33,112 nt of DNA from an uncultured Bacilli bacterium (GTDB lineage: Bacteria > Bacillota_I > Bacilli_A > RF39 > UBA660). Location: contig CANPZG010000015.1 of the NCBI GenBank assembly GCA_947588765.1, positions 1 through 33,112 of the forward strand, read 5' to 3'. This document shows, piece after piece, positions 1 through 7,636 of the stretch. The notes beneath the pieces are model-generated. The model saw nothing but the letters and a program-made list of their open reading frames with translations. It had not been told where the DNA came from and did no database searches. The translations under genes were made by a program, and so were the position numbers. Positions within the stretch are counted from its first letter, which is position 1. Each line of letters opens with the position of its first letter.

Positions 1-2
1 AT

Positions 3-257
3 AAAAAAATACCACTTATAACTAATGAAATAAATAGTATTGTGGTATATGCGTCGAAAGAAAATATTGAAAAATTAAAATCTAATCAAGAAAATTATTT
101 TAAAGCGCAAGAAAAACTTGATAATCAAATTAATTATTATGAAAATATAATTGCAACTGAAGAACAGAAAATTGAAAATTATAAAAGTAAATTATTGGAA
201 TATAAGGATAAAATAGAGGAATATGAAGCAATAATATCTACTTATGAAAATGAATAA
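3..257 (+). CDS. C-terminal fragment of a coiled-coil protein (5' end outside window)
   Basis: The reading frame is open from the window edge (frame 3) to a TAA at 255-257, so the real start lies upstream; the internal GTG at 42 has no convincing ribosome binding site. The visible 84 residues are almost entirely Glu/Lys/Asn/Tyr/Ile, with heptad-like spacing from about residue 20 onward, which predicts a long coiled coil ending at the C-terminus. No catalytic motif is visible and the family is not recognised. A hairpin with a T-run follows directly, so this is probably the last gene of its transcript. Confidence 0.6.
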   Translation, partial: KKIPLITNEINSIVVYASKENIEKLKSNQENYFKAQEKLDNQINYYENIIATEEQKIENYKSKLLEYKDKIEEYEAIISTYENE

Positions 258-262
258 TGATT

Positions 263-300
263 AAAGTAAACTAATGCTAAAAGTATGAGTTTACTTTTTT
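263..300 (+). terminator. Rho-independent terminator after the coiled-coil gene
   Basis: AAAGTAAACT (263-272) pairs perfectly with AGTTTACTTT (288-297) across a 15-nt loop and runs into a T-tract. The stem motif AAAGTAAAC recurs at 313-321, so a second role as a regulator binding site is possible. Confidence 0.65.
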
Positions 301-309
301 CTTAGTAAA

Positions 310-328
310 ACTAAAGTAAACCTTTAGT
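310..328. promoter_or_regulatory. 19-bp palindrome, candidate operator of the downstream XRE gene
   Basis: ACTAAAG-TAAAC-CTTTAGT is a perfect 7-bp inverted repeat with a 5-bp centre, about 50 bp before the XRE start codon. Its size and position fit an autoregulatory operator for a dimeric HTH protein. The binding partner is inferred. Confidence 0.45.
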
Positions 329-379
329 ATGTTTTAAATTTAAAGATTAATGGTATTATTAATGCGAAAGGAGCAAATT

Positions 380-886
380 ATGGATCAAGTACAAATTGGT
401 AAATTTATTGCCGAACAAAGAAAATTGAAAGGATTAACTCAAGAGAAATTGGCAGAAATGTTAGGAATTACCAAAAATGCTATTAGTAAATGGGAAAGAG
501 GTTTATGTTTAATGGATATGTCTTTACTAAAACCTTTAAGTGATATTTTAGGAGTAAGTATAAATGAAATACTTTCAGGAAAATTAATAAAAAATCAAGA
601 TATTTCTAAAACAAGTGAAGAAAATATTATTAAATTAACAGAATTAGTTAATTTACAATCAATGAAATATGGCATTATTGGCATGGCTTTATTTTTTATA
701 GTGTTAGTTATTATTTCTACGTGGAAAAATATACCGGCTTCTGCTTTAGTTAGTATGTTATGTGCTTACAATTCCGTGACGTTTTTAAGTCGTTATAAAA
801 TCAAAAAAGATAAAACTGATTTATTAACCGGAGTATTATTTTTTATTGCTCTTATTTGTAATACTATTGCTTTTATTTTATCTTAA
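380..886 (+). CDS. XRE-family transcriptional regulator with C-terminal membrane segments
   Basis: This is a 168-residue protein. Residues about 5-60 form a helix-turn-helix of the Cro/cI (HTH_3) type, with the typical GLTQEKLAEMLGITKNAISKWERG core followed by a DILGVSINEIL helix. The C-terminal half has two or three hydrophobic stretches (around residues 95-115, 118-135 and 148-167), giving a membrane-tethered regulator architecture common in Firmicutes. The ATG at 380 is preferred over an upstream in-frame start at 350 because AAAGGAG (367-373) sits directly before it. A 19-bp palindrome upstream suggests autoregulation. The next gene starts 35 bp downstream on the same strand and may be co-transcribed. 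The ligand and targets are unknown. Confidence 0.85.
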   Translation: MDQVQIGKFIAEQRKLKGLTQEKLAEMLGITKNAISKWERGLCLMDMSLLKPLSDILGVSINEILSGKLIKNQDISKTSEENIIKLTELVNLQSMKYGIIGMALFFIVLVIISTWKNIPASALVSMLCAYNSVTFLSRYKIKKDKTDLLTGVLFFIALICNTIAFILS

Positions 887-921
887 TTTTATGTTTATAT
901 ATTGAAAGGTATAATGAATAT

Positions 922-1398
922 ATGAATAAAAATAAAATTATAGTTATATGTTTAATTTTCTTATTAATTATTGTAGGAATAATTATTACATATAAAGTAA
1001 TGAATAATCAAAATATAAATAATGCAAATACAGAAGATAATATAAATAATGAAGGAGAAAACATGGATAATATAAAAGTAATTATAAATGAAAAAACTTA
1101 TGTTGCTAAATTAGAGAATAATGAAACAGTTAAAACTTTTTTAAGTTGGTTACCTCAAGAATATAAGATGCAAGAGCTAAATGAAAATGAAAAATATATT
1201 TATATGGATAAGTCTTTACCAACAGAGGCAATAAACCATAAACATATTAATAAAGGAGATATTATGTTATATGGCGATAATTGTTTAGTTATCTTTTATA
1301 AATCATTTGATACCAGTTATAGTTATACGCGAGTAGGACATATTGATAATTTGAAAGATTTAGGTACCGATAGTATAACTGTTAGATTTGAAAAATAA
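922..1398 (+). CDS. Membrane-anchored cyclophilin-like-fold protein
   Basis: The protein has 158 residues. An N-terminal hydrophobic segment (about residues 5-25) anchors or exports it, followed by an Asn-rich linker. From residue about 50 the sequence matches what I recall of the small bacterial cyclophilin-like fold family (Cyclophil_like2 type): an INEKTYVAKLENNETVKTFLSWLP strand/helix start, MxELNENEKYIYMDKSLP, then GDIMLYGDNCLVIFYKSFDTSYSYTRVGHI. These family members are related in fold to peptidyl-prolyl isomerases, but enzymatic activity is not established. It probably acts outside the membrane. It follows the XRE gene closely and may share its transcript. No Cys lipobox is present. 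Family assignment is from memory of motif spacing. Confidence 0.75.
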   Translation: MNKNKIIVICLIFLLIIVGIIITYKVMNNQNINNANTEDNINNEGENMDNIKVIINEKTYVAKLENNETVKTFLSWLPQEYKMQELNENEKYIYMDKSLPTEAINHKHINKGDIMLYGDNCLVIFYKSFDTSYSYTRVGHIDNLKDLGTDSITVRFEK

Positions 1399-1417
1399 AT
1401 CAAATTATTAAATAAAC

Positions 1418-1455
1418 TTATTCCGAAAAAATAAAAAAAATTGATTTTTTCGGAA
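1418..1455. repeat. Left copy of a palindromic hairpin flanking the ATPase gene
   Basis: TTCCGAAAAAAT (1421-1432) and ATTTTTTCGGAA (1444-1455) are perfect 12-bp complementary arms with an 11-nt loop. The 18-mer TTATTCCGAAAAAATAAA at 1418-1435 recurs exactly at 2696-2713 on the other side of the ATPase gene. The hairpin lies 37 bp before that gene and could also terminate transcription from upstream. Confidence 0.8.
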
Positions 1456-1491
1456 TATGTTATATAATAAATATAAGAAGGTGATTTATTT

Positions 1492-2688
1492 ATGAAATTA
1501 ATTAAAAGAGAAAGTTACTTAAATAAATTAATAAATGTAATAGGAAGTCCTGATATAAAAGTTATAACAGGAATTAGGCGTTCTGGAAAATCAAAACTTT
1601 TAGAGTCATTTAAAAAATATATTGAAGAAAATATTGATAACTATAATATTATTCATATAAATTATAATTTAAAAAAATTTGATAATTTGAAAAATCAACA
1701 ACAATTATATGATTTTATAGATAAAAATTATAAAGAAAAAAAACAAAATTTTCTTTTGATAGATGAAATTCAAATGTGTGAAGGGTTTGAAAATGTAATA
1801 AATTGGCTTCATGCTGAAGAAAAATATGATATTTATATAACTGGTTCGAATGCCTTCTTATTAAGTAGTGATTTAGCTACATTGTTTACAGGTAGAACAT
1901 TTCCCATTGAAGTATATCCATTTTCATTTGCTGAATTTATGGATTATTATAATTATGATGATATTGATAAAGCTTTTGACAAGTATGTTTTAGAAGGTGG
2001 AATGGCAGGTTCTTATATTTATAATGAACCTAAAGATAAGTATAAGTATATTTCAGAGGTATATAATACATTAATAATAAGAGATATAAAAACAAAATAT
2101 AATGTGAGAAATGAAAAAATATTAACTAATTTAAATAATTTTTTAATGGATAATATTTCTAATATTACATCAACTTTAAATATTACAAAAGTACTTAATA
2201 CTCAAAAAGAAAATGTTACGGACAAAACAATAAATAAATATATTGATTATTTTTGTAGAGCTTTTGCGTTTTATAAAATAGGAAGATATGATATAAAAGG
2301 AAAGAAGTATTTAAATTCATTAGATAAATATTATGTTGCTGATCATTCCTTTAGATATGCAATATTAGGTTTGACTAATATGGATTATGGTAGAACATAT
2401 GAAAATATTGTAGCGATAGAACTTATGCGTAGGGGATATGATGTATATGTTGGAACATTATATGGTAAAGAAATAGATTTTATTGCTCAAAAACAAGATG
2501 AAAAAATGTATATTCAAGTGTCAGATAATATAAGTGATGAAAATACTTTTAAAAGAGAAATTGATTCATTATTAAAAATAAAGGATGCTTATCCTAAAAT
2601 ATTAATTGCGAGAACAAAGCATGATGATTATACATATGAAGGAGTTTTAGTTAAAGATATTGCAAATTGGCTAATTAATAATAAATAA
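1492..2688 (+). CDS. AAA-type ATPase with DUF4143 C-terminal domain
   Basis: This 398-residue protein belongs to the AAA_14/DUF4143 family. The Walker A motif GIRRSGKS is at residues 27-34, the Walker B motif FLLIDEIQ at about 91-98, and a sensor-like ITGSNAFLLSSDLATLFTGR lies near 116-135. The C-terminal DUF4143 part contains GKEIDFIAQK followed by YIQVSDN, a layout resembling a PD-(D/E)XK core (family knowledge; nuclease activity not shown). The start ATG follows GAAGGTGA. The gene stands alone between two near-identical 35-bp hairpins, which suggests a self-contained cassette. DUF4143 ATPases are often present in many copies per genome; their role is uncertain, with toxin-antitoxin or mobile-cassette functions proposed. 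Confidence 0.85.
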   Translation: MKLIKRESYLNKLINVIGSPDIKVITGIRRSGKSKLLESFKKYIEENIDNYNIIHINYNLKKFDNLKNQQQLYDFIDKNYKEKKQNFLLIDEIQMCEGFENVINWLHAEEKYDIYITGSNAFLLSSDLATLFTGRTFPIEVYPFSFAEFMDYYNYDDIDKAFDKYVLEGGMAGSYIYNEPKDKYKYISEVYNTLIIRDIKTKYNVRNEKILTNLNNFLMDNISNITSTLNITKVLNTQKENVTDKTINKYIDYFCRAFAFYKIGRYDIKGKKYLNSLDKYYVADHSFRYAILGLTNMDYGRTYENIVAIELMRRGYDVYVGTLYGKEIDFIAQKQDEKMYIQVSDNISDENTFKREIDSLLKIKDAYPKILIARTKHDDYTYEGVLVKDIANWLINNK

Positions 2689-2695
2689 AATAACA

Positions 2696-2733
2696 TTATT
2701 CCGAAAAAATAAATTTTTTTGTTTTTTTCGGAA
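2696..2733. repeat. Right copy of the hairpin flanking the ATPase gene
   Basis: TTCCGAAAAAA (2699-2709) pairs with TTTTTTCGGAA (2723-2733), and the first 18 bases (2696-2713) are identical to 1418-1435. Both copies are in the same orientation, so the ATPase gene lies between direct copies of a palindrome. It can also act as the ATPase terminator. Confidence 0.8.
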
Positions 2734-2778
2734 TAGAAAAATATATAAAATAAATAAATTATAAACTTAAAAAAATGT

Positions 2779-2784
2779 TATAAT
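2779..2784 (+). promoter_or_regulatory. -10 box of the nifJ promoter
   Basis: TATAAT lies 22 bp before the nifJ start codon. No good -35 hexamer is visible at the expected spacing. Confidence 0.4.
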
Positions 2785-2806
2785 TACTATGTAAGGATGT
2801 GAACAT

Positions 2807-5800
2807 ATGAAAAAAATAGTTGATGGTAATAATGCTTGTAGTAGAATAGCTTATTTATTTAGTGAGGTATGTAGTATTTATCCGATTACACCTTCTAGTC
2901 CAATGGCTTCTAATATTGATTTGCTTTCGACAAGTGGCTTGCTTAATTTATATAATGATGTTCCAAGAGTAATTGAAATGGAATCGGAAGCTGGGGCTGC
3001 GGGAGCCTTTCATGGAGCTTTATTAAGTGGTAGTTTAGCTTCAACTTTTACAGCAAGTCAAGGTTTACTTTTAATGATTCCTAATATGTATAAAATTGCT
3101 GGGGAAATGTTGCCGGGAGTAATTCATGTTGCATCTAGAAGTTTAGCAACTCATGCTTTATCTATCTTTGGTGACCATCAAGACATTTATGCTTGTCGAG
3201 CTACTGGTTTTTGTATGCTTGCATCATCAAATGTGGAAGATGCGCAAAACCTTGCTGCTGTTGCTCATTTATCAGCAATAAAAGGTAGTCTACCTTTCCT
3301 ACATTTCTTTGATGGTTTTCGAACTAGCCACGAACTTAATACCATAAACACTCTTCGTGATGAAGACCTTTTAGCTTTAGTGGATAAAGATGCTTTAACT
3401 AAATATAAAAATAGATGCTTAAATGTAGGGCATGATGTGCAATATGGTATGGCCCAAAATGAAGACATTTATTTTGGCGTTATGGAAGCTCGAAATACAA
3501 TGTATAATAATATGCCGGATATCGTTAATGATTATATGCAAAAAATTAATGCTTTGACCGGTTTAAATTATAAACCATTTAACTATTATGGTGATGAAAA
3601 TGCTAAAAACATAATTGTAGCTATGGGTAGTGTATGTGATACAATTAAATTAGTTGTGGAAAAACTTAAAAATGTTGGTTTAATTGAAGTTCATTTATAT
3701 CGTCCATTTAGTTTAAAATATTTACAAGATGTATTACCTAAAACCGTCAAAAATATTGCTGTATTAGATAGAACTAAAGAAGCAGGGAGTATTGGCGAAC
3801 CATTATATTTAGATATTTGTTCTGCTTTAAAGACTCGTGATATTAATATTGTGGGTGGTAGATATGGCTTATCAAGTAAAAATACGACCCCAAGTGATAT
3901 ATATAGTGTTTATCAAATGTTAGATGGGGAACTTAAAAATAACTTTACTATTGGTATTACTGACGATGTTACTAATTTAAGTTTACCAAAGACTGATTTT
4001 ACTTTAGAATCAAATGCGCAAGAAATTAAAATCTTTGGTTTTGGTTCTGATGGTATGGTTAGTGCTAGTAAGGAAATTCTAAAGATAGTTCATGAAAATT
4101 TAGATAAATATGTTCAAGGTTATTTTGAATATGATTCAAAGAAAAGTGGGGGAGTTACAGCTTCTAATTTAAGAATAAGTAATGAAAAAATAAATATGCC
4201 ATTTTATGTAACTAATCCTGATTTAGTAGTCGTAACTAAAGATATTTATTTTAAAACTTTTGATATTGTAAATAATTTAAAAGAAAATGGTACACTCCTA
4301 ATTTCGACGATTAAAAATGAAGAAGAATTAAATGAATTGTTACCAGCACATGTTAAAAATGAATTATTAAAGAAAAACATTAAAGTGTTATATATTGATG
4401 CCGAAAATATTGCTTTAAATGCTGGTATTAAAGGTAAAATAAATAAAATAATCGAAACAATTATTTTAAATCTATTAGGTATTAATAATGCTTTAGATTT
4501 AGTAAAAGAAAAAATTAAACAAGATTTTATTACTAAGGGTGAAGATGTTATTAATAGTAATAGTAAAGCCGTTGAAGAAGCGTTAACTAATATTCATGAG
4601 TTACATATTAAAGAAACTGTTGAAAATGAAAATGCAAAAGAAGAAAGTGTCATCGATATGATTAATCATCGTAAAGGTAATGAAATACCAGTTAGTAAAT
4701 TAGTACCTTTATCATATGGAGCATTTCCTAATGGTTTAACCAAATATGAAAAAAGAAATATTTCCAATATTGTACCGATTTGGCATAAAGAAAATTGTAT
4801 TGAATGTGGAATGTGTTCTTTAGTTTGTCCTCATGCTGTTATTCGTCCATTTATGCAAAATGGTGAATTTAAAATTGTTGTTAGTGAAAAAGATTGCACG
4901 GGCTGTGGAGTTTGTGAAAGCGTTTGCCCGGGTAAGATGGGAAATAAAGCTTTAACAATGGAACAAAAAGTAACTAAAGAAGATGTTGATTTTACGAAAA
5001 TGACAAGTGAAGAAGTGAAGACACCTAAATTTACTATTAAAGGAAGTCAATTCCAAAAACCATTATTTGAGTTTTCGGGTGCTTGCGCTGGCTGTGGGGA
5101 AACCCCTTATATTAAACTATTAACCCAATTATTTGGTGAAAAATTAGTTATTGCCAATGCGACAGGTTGTTCTTCTATTTATGGTGGTAGTGTTCCATCA
5201 ACTCCTTATAGTATTCCTTGGGCTAATTCCTTATTTGAAGATAATGCTGAATTTGCTTTAGGTATTCACTTATCTTATAAACAAAAAAGAGAACGAATTG
5301 AAAAAATAATGCGTGATTCTCTAGATAGTGTTACTGATGAAGAAAAATCCTTATTTAACGAATGGTTAGATAATAAAGATGATATAGAGGTAACAACTAA
5401 AGTTAAAGAAAGAATAAAAGATTTAACTATTCCTAAAGAATTACAAGATTTATTAGATTATGTTCCAGCTCGAACAGTTTGGGCTATCGGTGGTGATGGC
5501 TGGGCTTATGATATTGGTTATGGTGGTTTGGATCATGTCTTACATTCAAATGAAAATATTAAGGTGTTAGTACTTGATACGGAAGTTTATTCCAATACTG
5601 GAGGTCAAGCTAGTAAATCAACTAAACTTGGTGCGGTTGCCGAATTTGCTAATTTTGGTAAAAAAACCGGTAAAAAAGATTTATTTAGAATTGCGACAGC
5701 TATTCCTAATTGTTATGTTGCAAGTATCTCTTTAGGTTCTAATATGATGCAAGCTATAAAAGCTTTTGAAGAAGCCGAAAAACATGAAGGACCAGCAATC

Positions 5801-6100
5801 ATTATTGCTTATGCTACTTGTGTAGAACATGGTATAAAACAAGGCATGAGTTGCAGTATGAAAGAACAAAATCTTGCTGTTGCTTGTGGATACCAATTGC
5901 TTATGCGTTATGATGGCGAAAAATTAACTTTGGATAGTAAAGAACCAAACTTTGATTTATATGAAGACTTTTTAAATAATGAAGTAAGATTTAATGCTTT
6001 AAAAATCAAAAATCCAGAACTTGCTGATGAAATTTTAGCTAAACAAAAAGAAAATGCTATTAAAAGATATAATTACTATAAAGATTTAGTAACAAAATAA
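2807..6100 (+). CDS. nifJ: Pyruvate:ferredoxin (flavodoxin) oxidoreductase
   Basis: This is a 1097-residue single-chain PFOR, slightly shorter than the usual 1170-1200. It oxidises pyruvate with CoA to acetyl-CoA and CO2 and reduces ferredoxin or flavodoxin in the anaerobic cytoplasm. Domains in order: the N-terminal pyruvate-binding domain (YPITPSSPMA, then EMESEAGAAGAFHGAL); the central gamma-type domain; two 4Fe-4S clusters at CIECGMCSLVCPH (from C664) and CTGCGVCESVCPG (from C697); a third Cys set at CAGCGETPY (C760) and GCSSIYGG; and the thiamine diphosphate site GDGWAYDIGYGG near 896 with NTGGQASK near 930. The start ATG follows AAGGATGTG. A terminator overlaps the stop codon, so it is monocistronic. 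All cofactor-binding motifs appear intact, which points to anaerobic energy metabolism. Confidence 0.97.
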   Translation: MKKIVDGNNACSRIAYLFSEVCSIYPITPSSPMASNIDLLSTSGLLNLYNDVPRVIEMESEAGAAGAFHGALLSGSLASTFTASQGLLLMIPNMYKIAGEMLPGVIHVASRSLATHALSIFGDHQDIYACRATGFCMLASSNVEDAQNLAAVAHLSAIKGSLPFLHFFDGFRTSHELNTINTLRDEDLLALVDKDALTKYKNRCLNVGHDVQYGMAQNEDIYFGVMEARNTMYNNMPDIVNDYMQKINALTGLNYKPFNYYGDENAKNIIVAMGSVCDTIKLVVEKLKNVGLIEVHLYRPFSLKYLQDVLPKTVKNIAVLDRTKEAGSIGEPLYLDICSALKTRDINIVGGRYGLSSKNTTPSDIYSVYQMLDGELKNNFTIGITDDVTNLSLPKTDFTLESNAQEIKIFGFGSDGMVSASKEILKIVHENLDKYVQGYFEYDSKKSGGVTASNLRISNEKINMPFYVTNPDLVVVTKDIYFKTFDIVNNLKENGTLLISTIKNEEELNELLPAHVKNELLKKNIKVLYIDAENIALNAGIKGKINKIIETIILNLLGINNALDLVKEKIKQDFITKGEDVINSNSKAVEEALTNIHELHIKETVENENAKEESVIDMINHRKGNEIPVSKLVPLSYGAFPNGLTKYEKRNISNIVPIWHKENCIECGMCSLVCPHAVIRPFMQNGEFKIVVSEKDCTGCGVCESVCPGKMGNKALTMEQKVTKEDVDFTKMTSEEVKTPKFTIKGSQFQKPLFEFSGACAGCGETPYIKLLTQLFGEKLVIANATGCSSIYGGSVPSTPYSIPWANSLFEDNAEFALGIHLSYKQKRERIEKIMRDSLDSVTDEEKSLFNEWLDNKDDIEVTTKVKERIKDLTIPKELQDLLDYVPARTVWAIGGDGWAYDIGYGGLDHVLHSNENIKVLVLDTEVYSNTGGQASKSTKLGAVAEFANFGKKTGKKDLFRIATAIPNCYVASISLGSNMMQAIKAFEEAEKHEGPAIIIAYATCVEHGIKQGMSCSMKEQNLAVACGYQLLMRYDGEKLTLDSKEPNFDLYEDFLNNEVRFNALKIKNPELADEILAKQKENAIKRYNYYKDLVTK

Positions 6101-6121
6101 AAACTGCTGTGGCAGTTTTTT
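6100..6121. terminator. Bidirectional terminator between nifJ and the XRE gene
   Basis: AAAACTGC (6100-6107), loop TGTG, GCAGTTTT (6112-6119) and further T residues. The 5' A-run makes it functional for the convergent minus-strand XRE gene as well. It overlaps the last base of the nifJ stop codon and abuts the XRE stop. Confidence 0.85.
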
Positions 6122-6377
6122 ATTGTTGAACAAGAACCTTTTCTTTGTCTAATAATATTGATTTAGGATATGGTTCTCTTTCATCAGTTCTTCCCAATAG
6201 ATAATCAGTTGAGGTATTATAAAAATCCGCGAGAATTACTAATTTTTCCACGGGTAAAATTTGAATACCAAGTTCGTATCTCGAATATTGTTGTTGAGTA
6301 GTATGCAAAACTTTCGCAATATCTTTTTGAGAATAACCTCGGTCTTTTCTAATTTCCTTGATTCTTCCTATAATCAT
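6120..6377 (-). CDS. Small XRE-family transcriptional regulator
   Basis: The protein has 85 residues. A single HTH_3 domain covers most of it: IKEIRKDRGYSQKDIAKVLHTTQQQYSRYELG, then LPVEKLVILADFYNTSTDYLLGRTDER, the typical signature of phage-type Cro/cI repressors. The start is supported by AGGTGATGTG (complement of 6381-6389). It is divergent from the unknown gene at 6520, whose promoter lies in the shared 142-bp intergenic region, so repression of that gene is a reasonable inference. A short tail after residue 65 has no recognisable domain. It converges on nifJ through a shared terminator. Confidence 0.88.
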   Translation of the reverse strand: MIIGRIKEIRKDRGYSQKDIAKVLHTTQQQYSRYELGIQILPVEKLVILADFYNTSTDYLLGRTDEREPYPKSILLDKEKVLVQQ

Positions 6378-6471
6378 TTCACATCACCTAAAATTATTTT
6401 CTTATATAAATTAATAATTTACTTTTAAATACACTAAAATTGTTGTAAAAGTGTAAAAGAAATAATTATTA

Positions 6472-6501
6472 TTGCAAATCATAATTGAATAGTTATATAA
6501 T
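6472..6501 (+). promoter_or_regulatory. Sigma-A type promoter of the 6520 gene
   Basis: TTGCAA (6472-6477), an 18-bp spacer and TATAAT (6496-6501) precede the start codon by 18 bp. It lies in the divergent region shared with the XRE gene. Confidence 0.65.
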
Positions 6502-6519
6502 ATTAATGGTGAAAAAATA

Positions 6520-6921
6520 ATGGATGGTTTAAGGAAAACAACTACAAAAGAAAATAATATTAGATATCAAGGAATTACAGATGAAGAAGCATATAAGCTA
6601 TCTTATTTTATTCTTAATTGTTTGGATATCGCTGATGGTGAATTAGAAAATTTATATATAAATTATAGTAATGGTTTACTTACAGCAAGTGGCTGTATTT
6701 TAGATCGAGTTTTGAAATATTTTTCTTGTCGCTTAGATTATGATGGTAATAGTCTAACTATCATATCAAATATTAAAGAGGGAGAAGAAAGTTATAATAC
6801 AACTGATACTTTCTATTTTGAACCGGATAATATTTTAGTAGTTAGTAACTTGCCAGGTATGGATAAAGAATCAAAAATAAAAAGAGAAATAAGTTATATA
6901 AGTGAACATCGAAAAATCTAA
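6520..6921 (+). CDS. Unrecognised 133-residue protein
   Basis: No family is recognised. The protein is soluble, with no signal peptide or membrane segment. It has an N-terminal helical part (DEEAYKLSYFILNCLDIADGELENLYINY) and then alternating strand-like segments (LTASGCILDRVLKYFSCRLDYDGNSLTIIS; DTFYFEPDNILVVSNLPG). This alpha/beta pattern suggests a small globular domain. The ribosome binding site (GGTGA at 6509-6513) is close to the ATG. It has its own promoter, is divergent from an XRE regulator, and ends in a terminator before the two-component system. It is probably controlled by the neighbouring XRE protein (inference). Confidence 0.7.
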   Translation: MDGLRKTTTKENNIRYQGITDEEAYKLSYFILNCLDIADGELENLYINYSNGLLTASGCILDRVLKYFSCRLDYDGNSLTIISNIKEGEESYNTTDTFYFEPDNILVVSNLPGMDKESKIKREISYISEHRKI

Positions 6922-6937
6922 ATGTTCATTTATTTTT
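6903..6937 (+). terminator. Terminator overlapping the 3' end of the 6520 gene
   Basis: TGAACAT (6903-6909) pairs with ATGTTCA (6922-6928), followed by TTTATTTTT. The stem begins inside the coding sequence. Confidence 0.65.
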
Positions 6938-6973
6938 CACAAAAATAGATTAAAATAATTATAGGTGAAAAGA

Positions 6974-7636
6974 ATGCGTGTATTAATAGTTGATGATGAA
7001 GAGTTAATTCGAAATGTTATAAAAGAATATCTTATATTAGAAAATTATGAAGTTAAAGAAGCCAGTAATGGCGTTGAAGCCGTTGATTTAGCTTTAAAAG
7101 AAAACTTTGATATTATTATCATGGATATAATGATGCCTAAAATGGATGGTTATACAGCTTGTCGGGAAATTAAAAAAAGTAAAGATGTGCCTTTTTTAAT
7201 GTTGTCTGCTCGGGGAGAAGAATACGATAAATTAATTGGTTTTGATTTAGGAATAGATGACTATGTAACTAAACCTTTTAGTCCCAAAGAGTTGGTGGCT
7301 CGTATTAAAGCTATAACTAAAAGAAAAAATAATAATGAAAAAATATATCAAATAAAGGGCATAAAAATGGATGATTTAGCTCATGAAGTTTATATTGATA
7401 ATGAAGAAGTTACTTTAACTCCCAAAGAATATGATTTATTAAAGTATTTTATTGAAAACAAGAATGTCGCCTTATCTCGAGAAAATTTACTTAATAATAT
7501 CTGGGGTTATGATTTTTATGGTGATGATAGAACTATTGATACCCATATCAAAATGTTAAGAAAGCATTTAGGTAAATATAAAGATATGCTTCTTACCGTA
7601 AGGGGAAGGGGGTATAAATTTGAATACAAAGAATAA
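6974..7636 (+). CDS. OmpR/PhoB-family response regulator
   Basis: The protein has 220 residues. The receiver domain (1-115) has the acidic pair D7/D8, the phospho-acceptor D51 in FDIIIMDIMMPKMDG, S78 in MLSARG and K100 in KPFSPKEL, all canonical. The C-terminal winged helix (about 125-220) carries LTPKEYDLLKYF, ENLLNNIWGYDFYGDDRTIDTHIKMLRKHL and VRGRGYKF, so it binds DNA in the PhoB manner. ATG 6974 is chosen because AGGTGA (6963-6968) precedes it at the right distance; a GTG at 6965 is in frame but overlaps that site. The gene overlaps the following kinase gene by 17 bp, so the two are co-transcribed and probably translationally coupled. The regulon is unknown. Confidence 0.95.
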   Translation: MRVLIVDDEELIRNVIKEYLILENYEVKEASNGVEAVDLALKENFDIIIMDIMMPKMDGYTACREIKKSKDVPFLMLSARGEEYDKLIGFDLGIDDYVTKPFSPKELVARIKAITKRKNNNEKIYQIKGIKMDDLAHEVYIDNEEVTLTPKEYDLLKYFIENKNVALSRENLLNNIWGYDFYGDDRTIDTHIKMLRKHLGKYKDMLLTVRGRGYKFEYKE

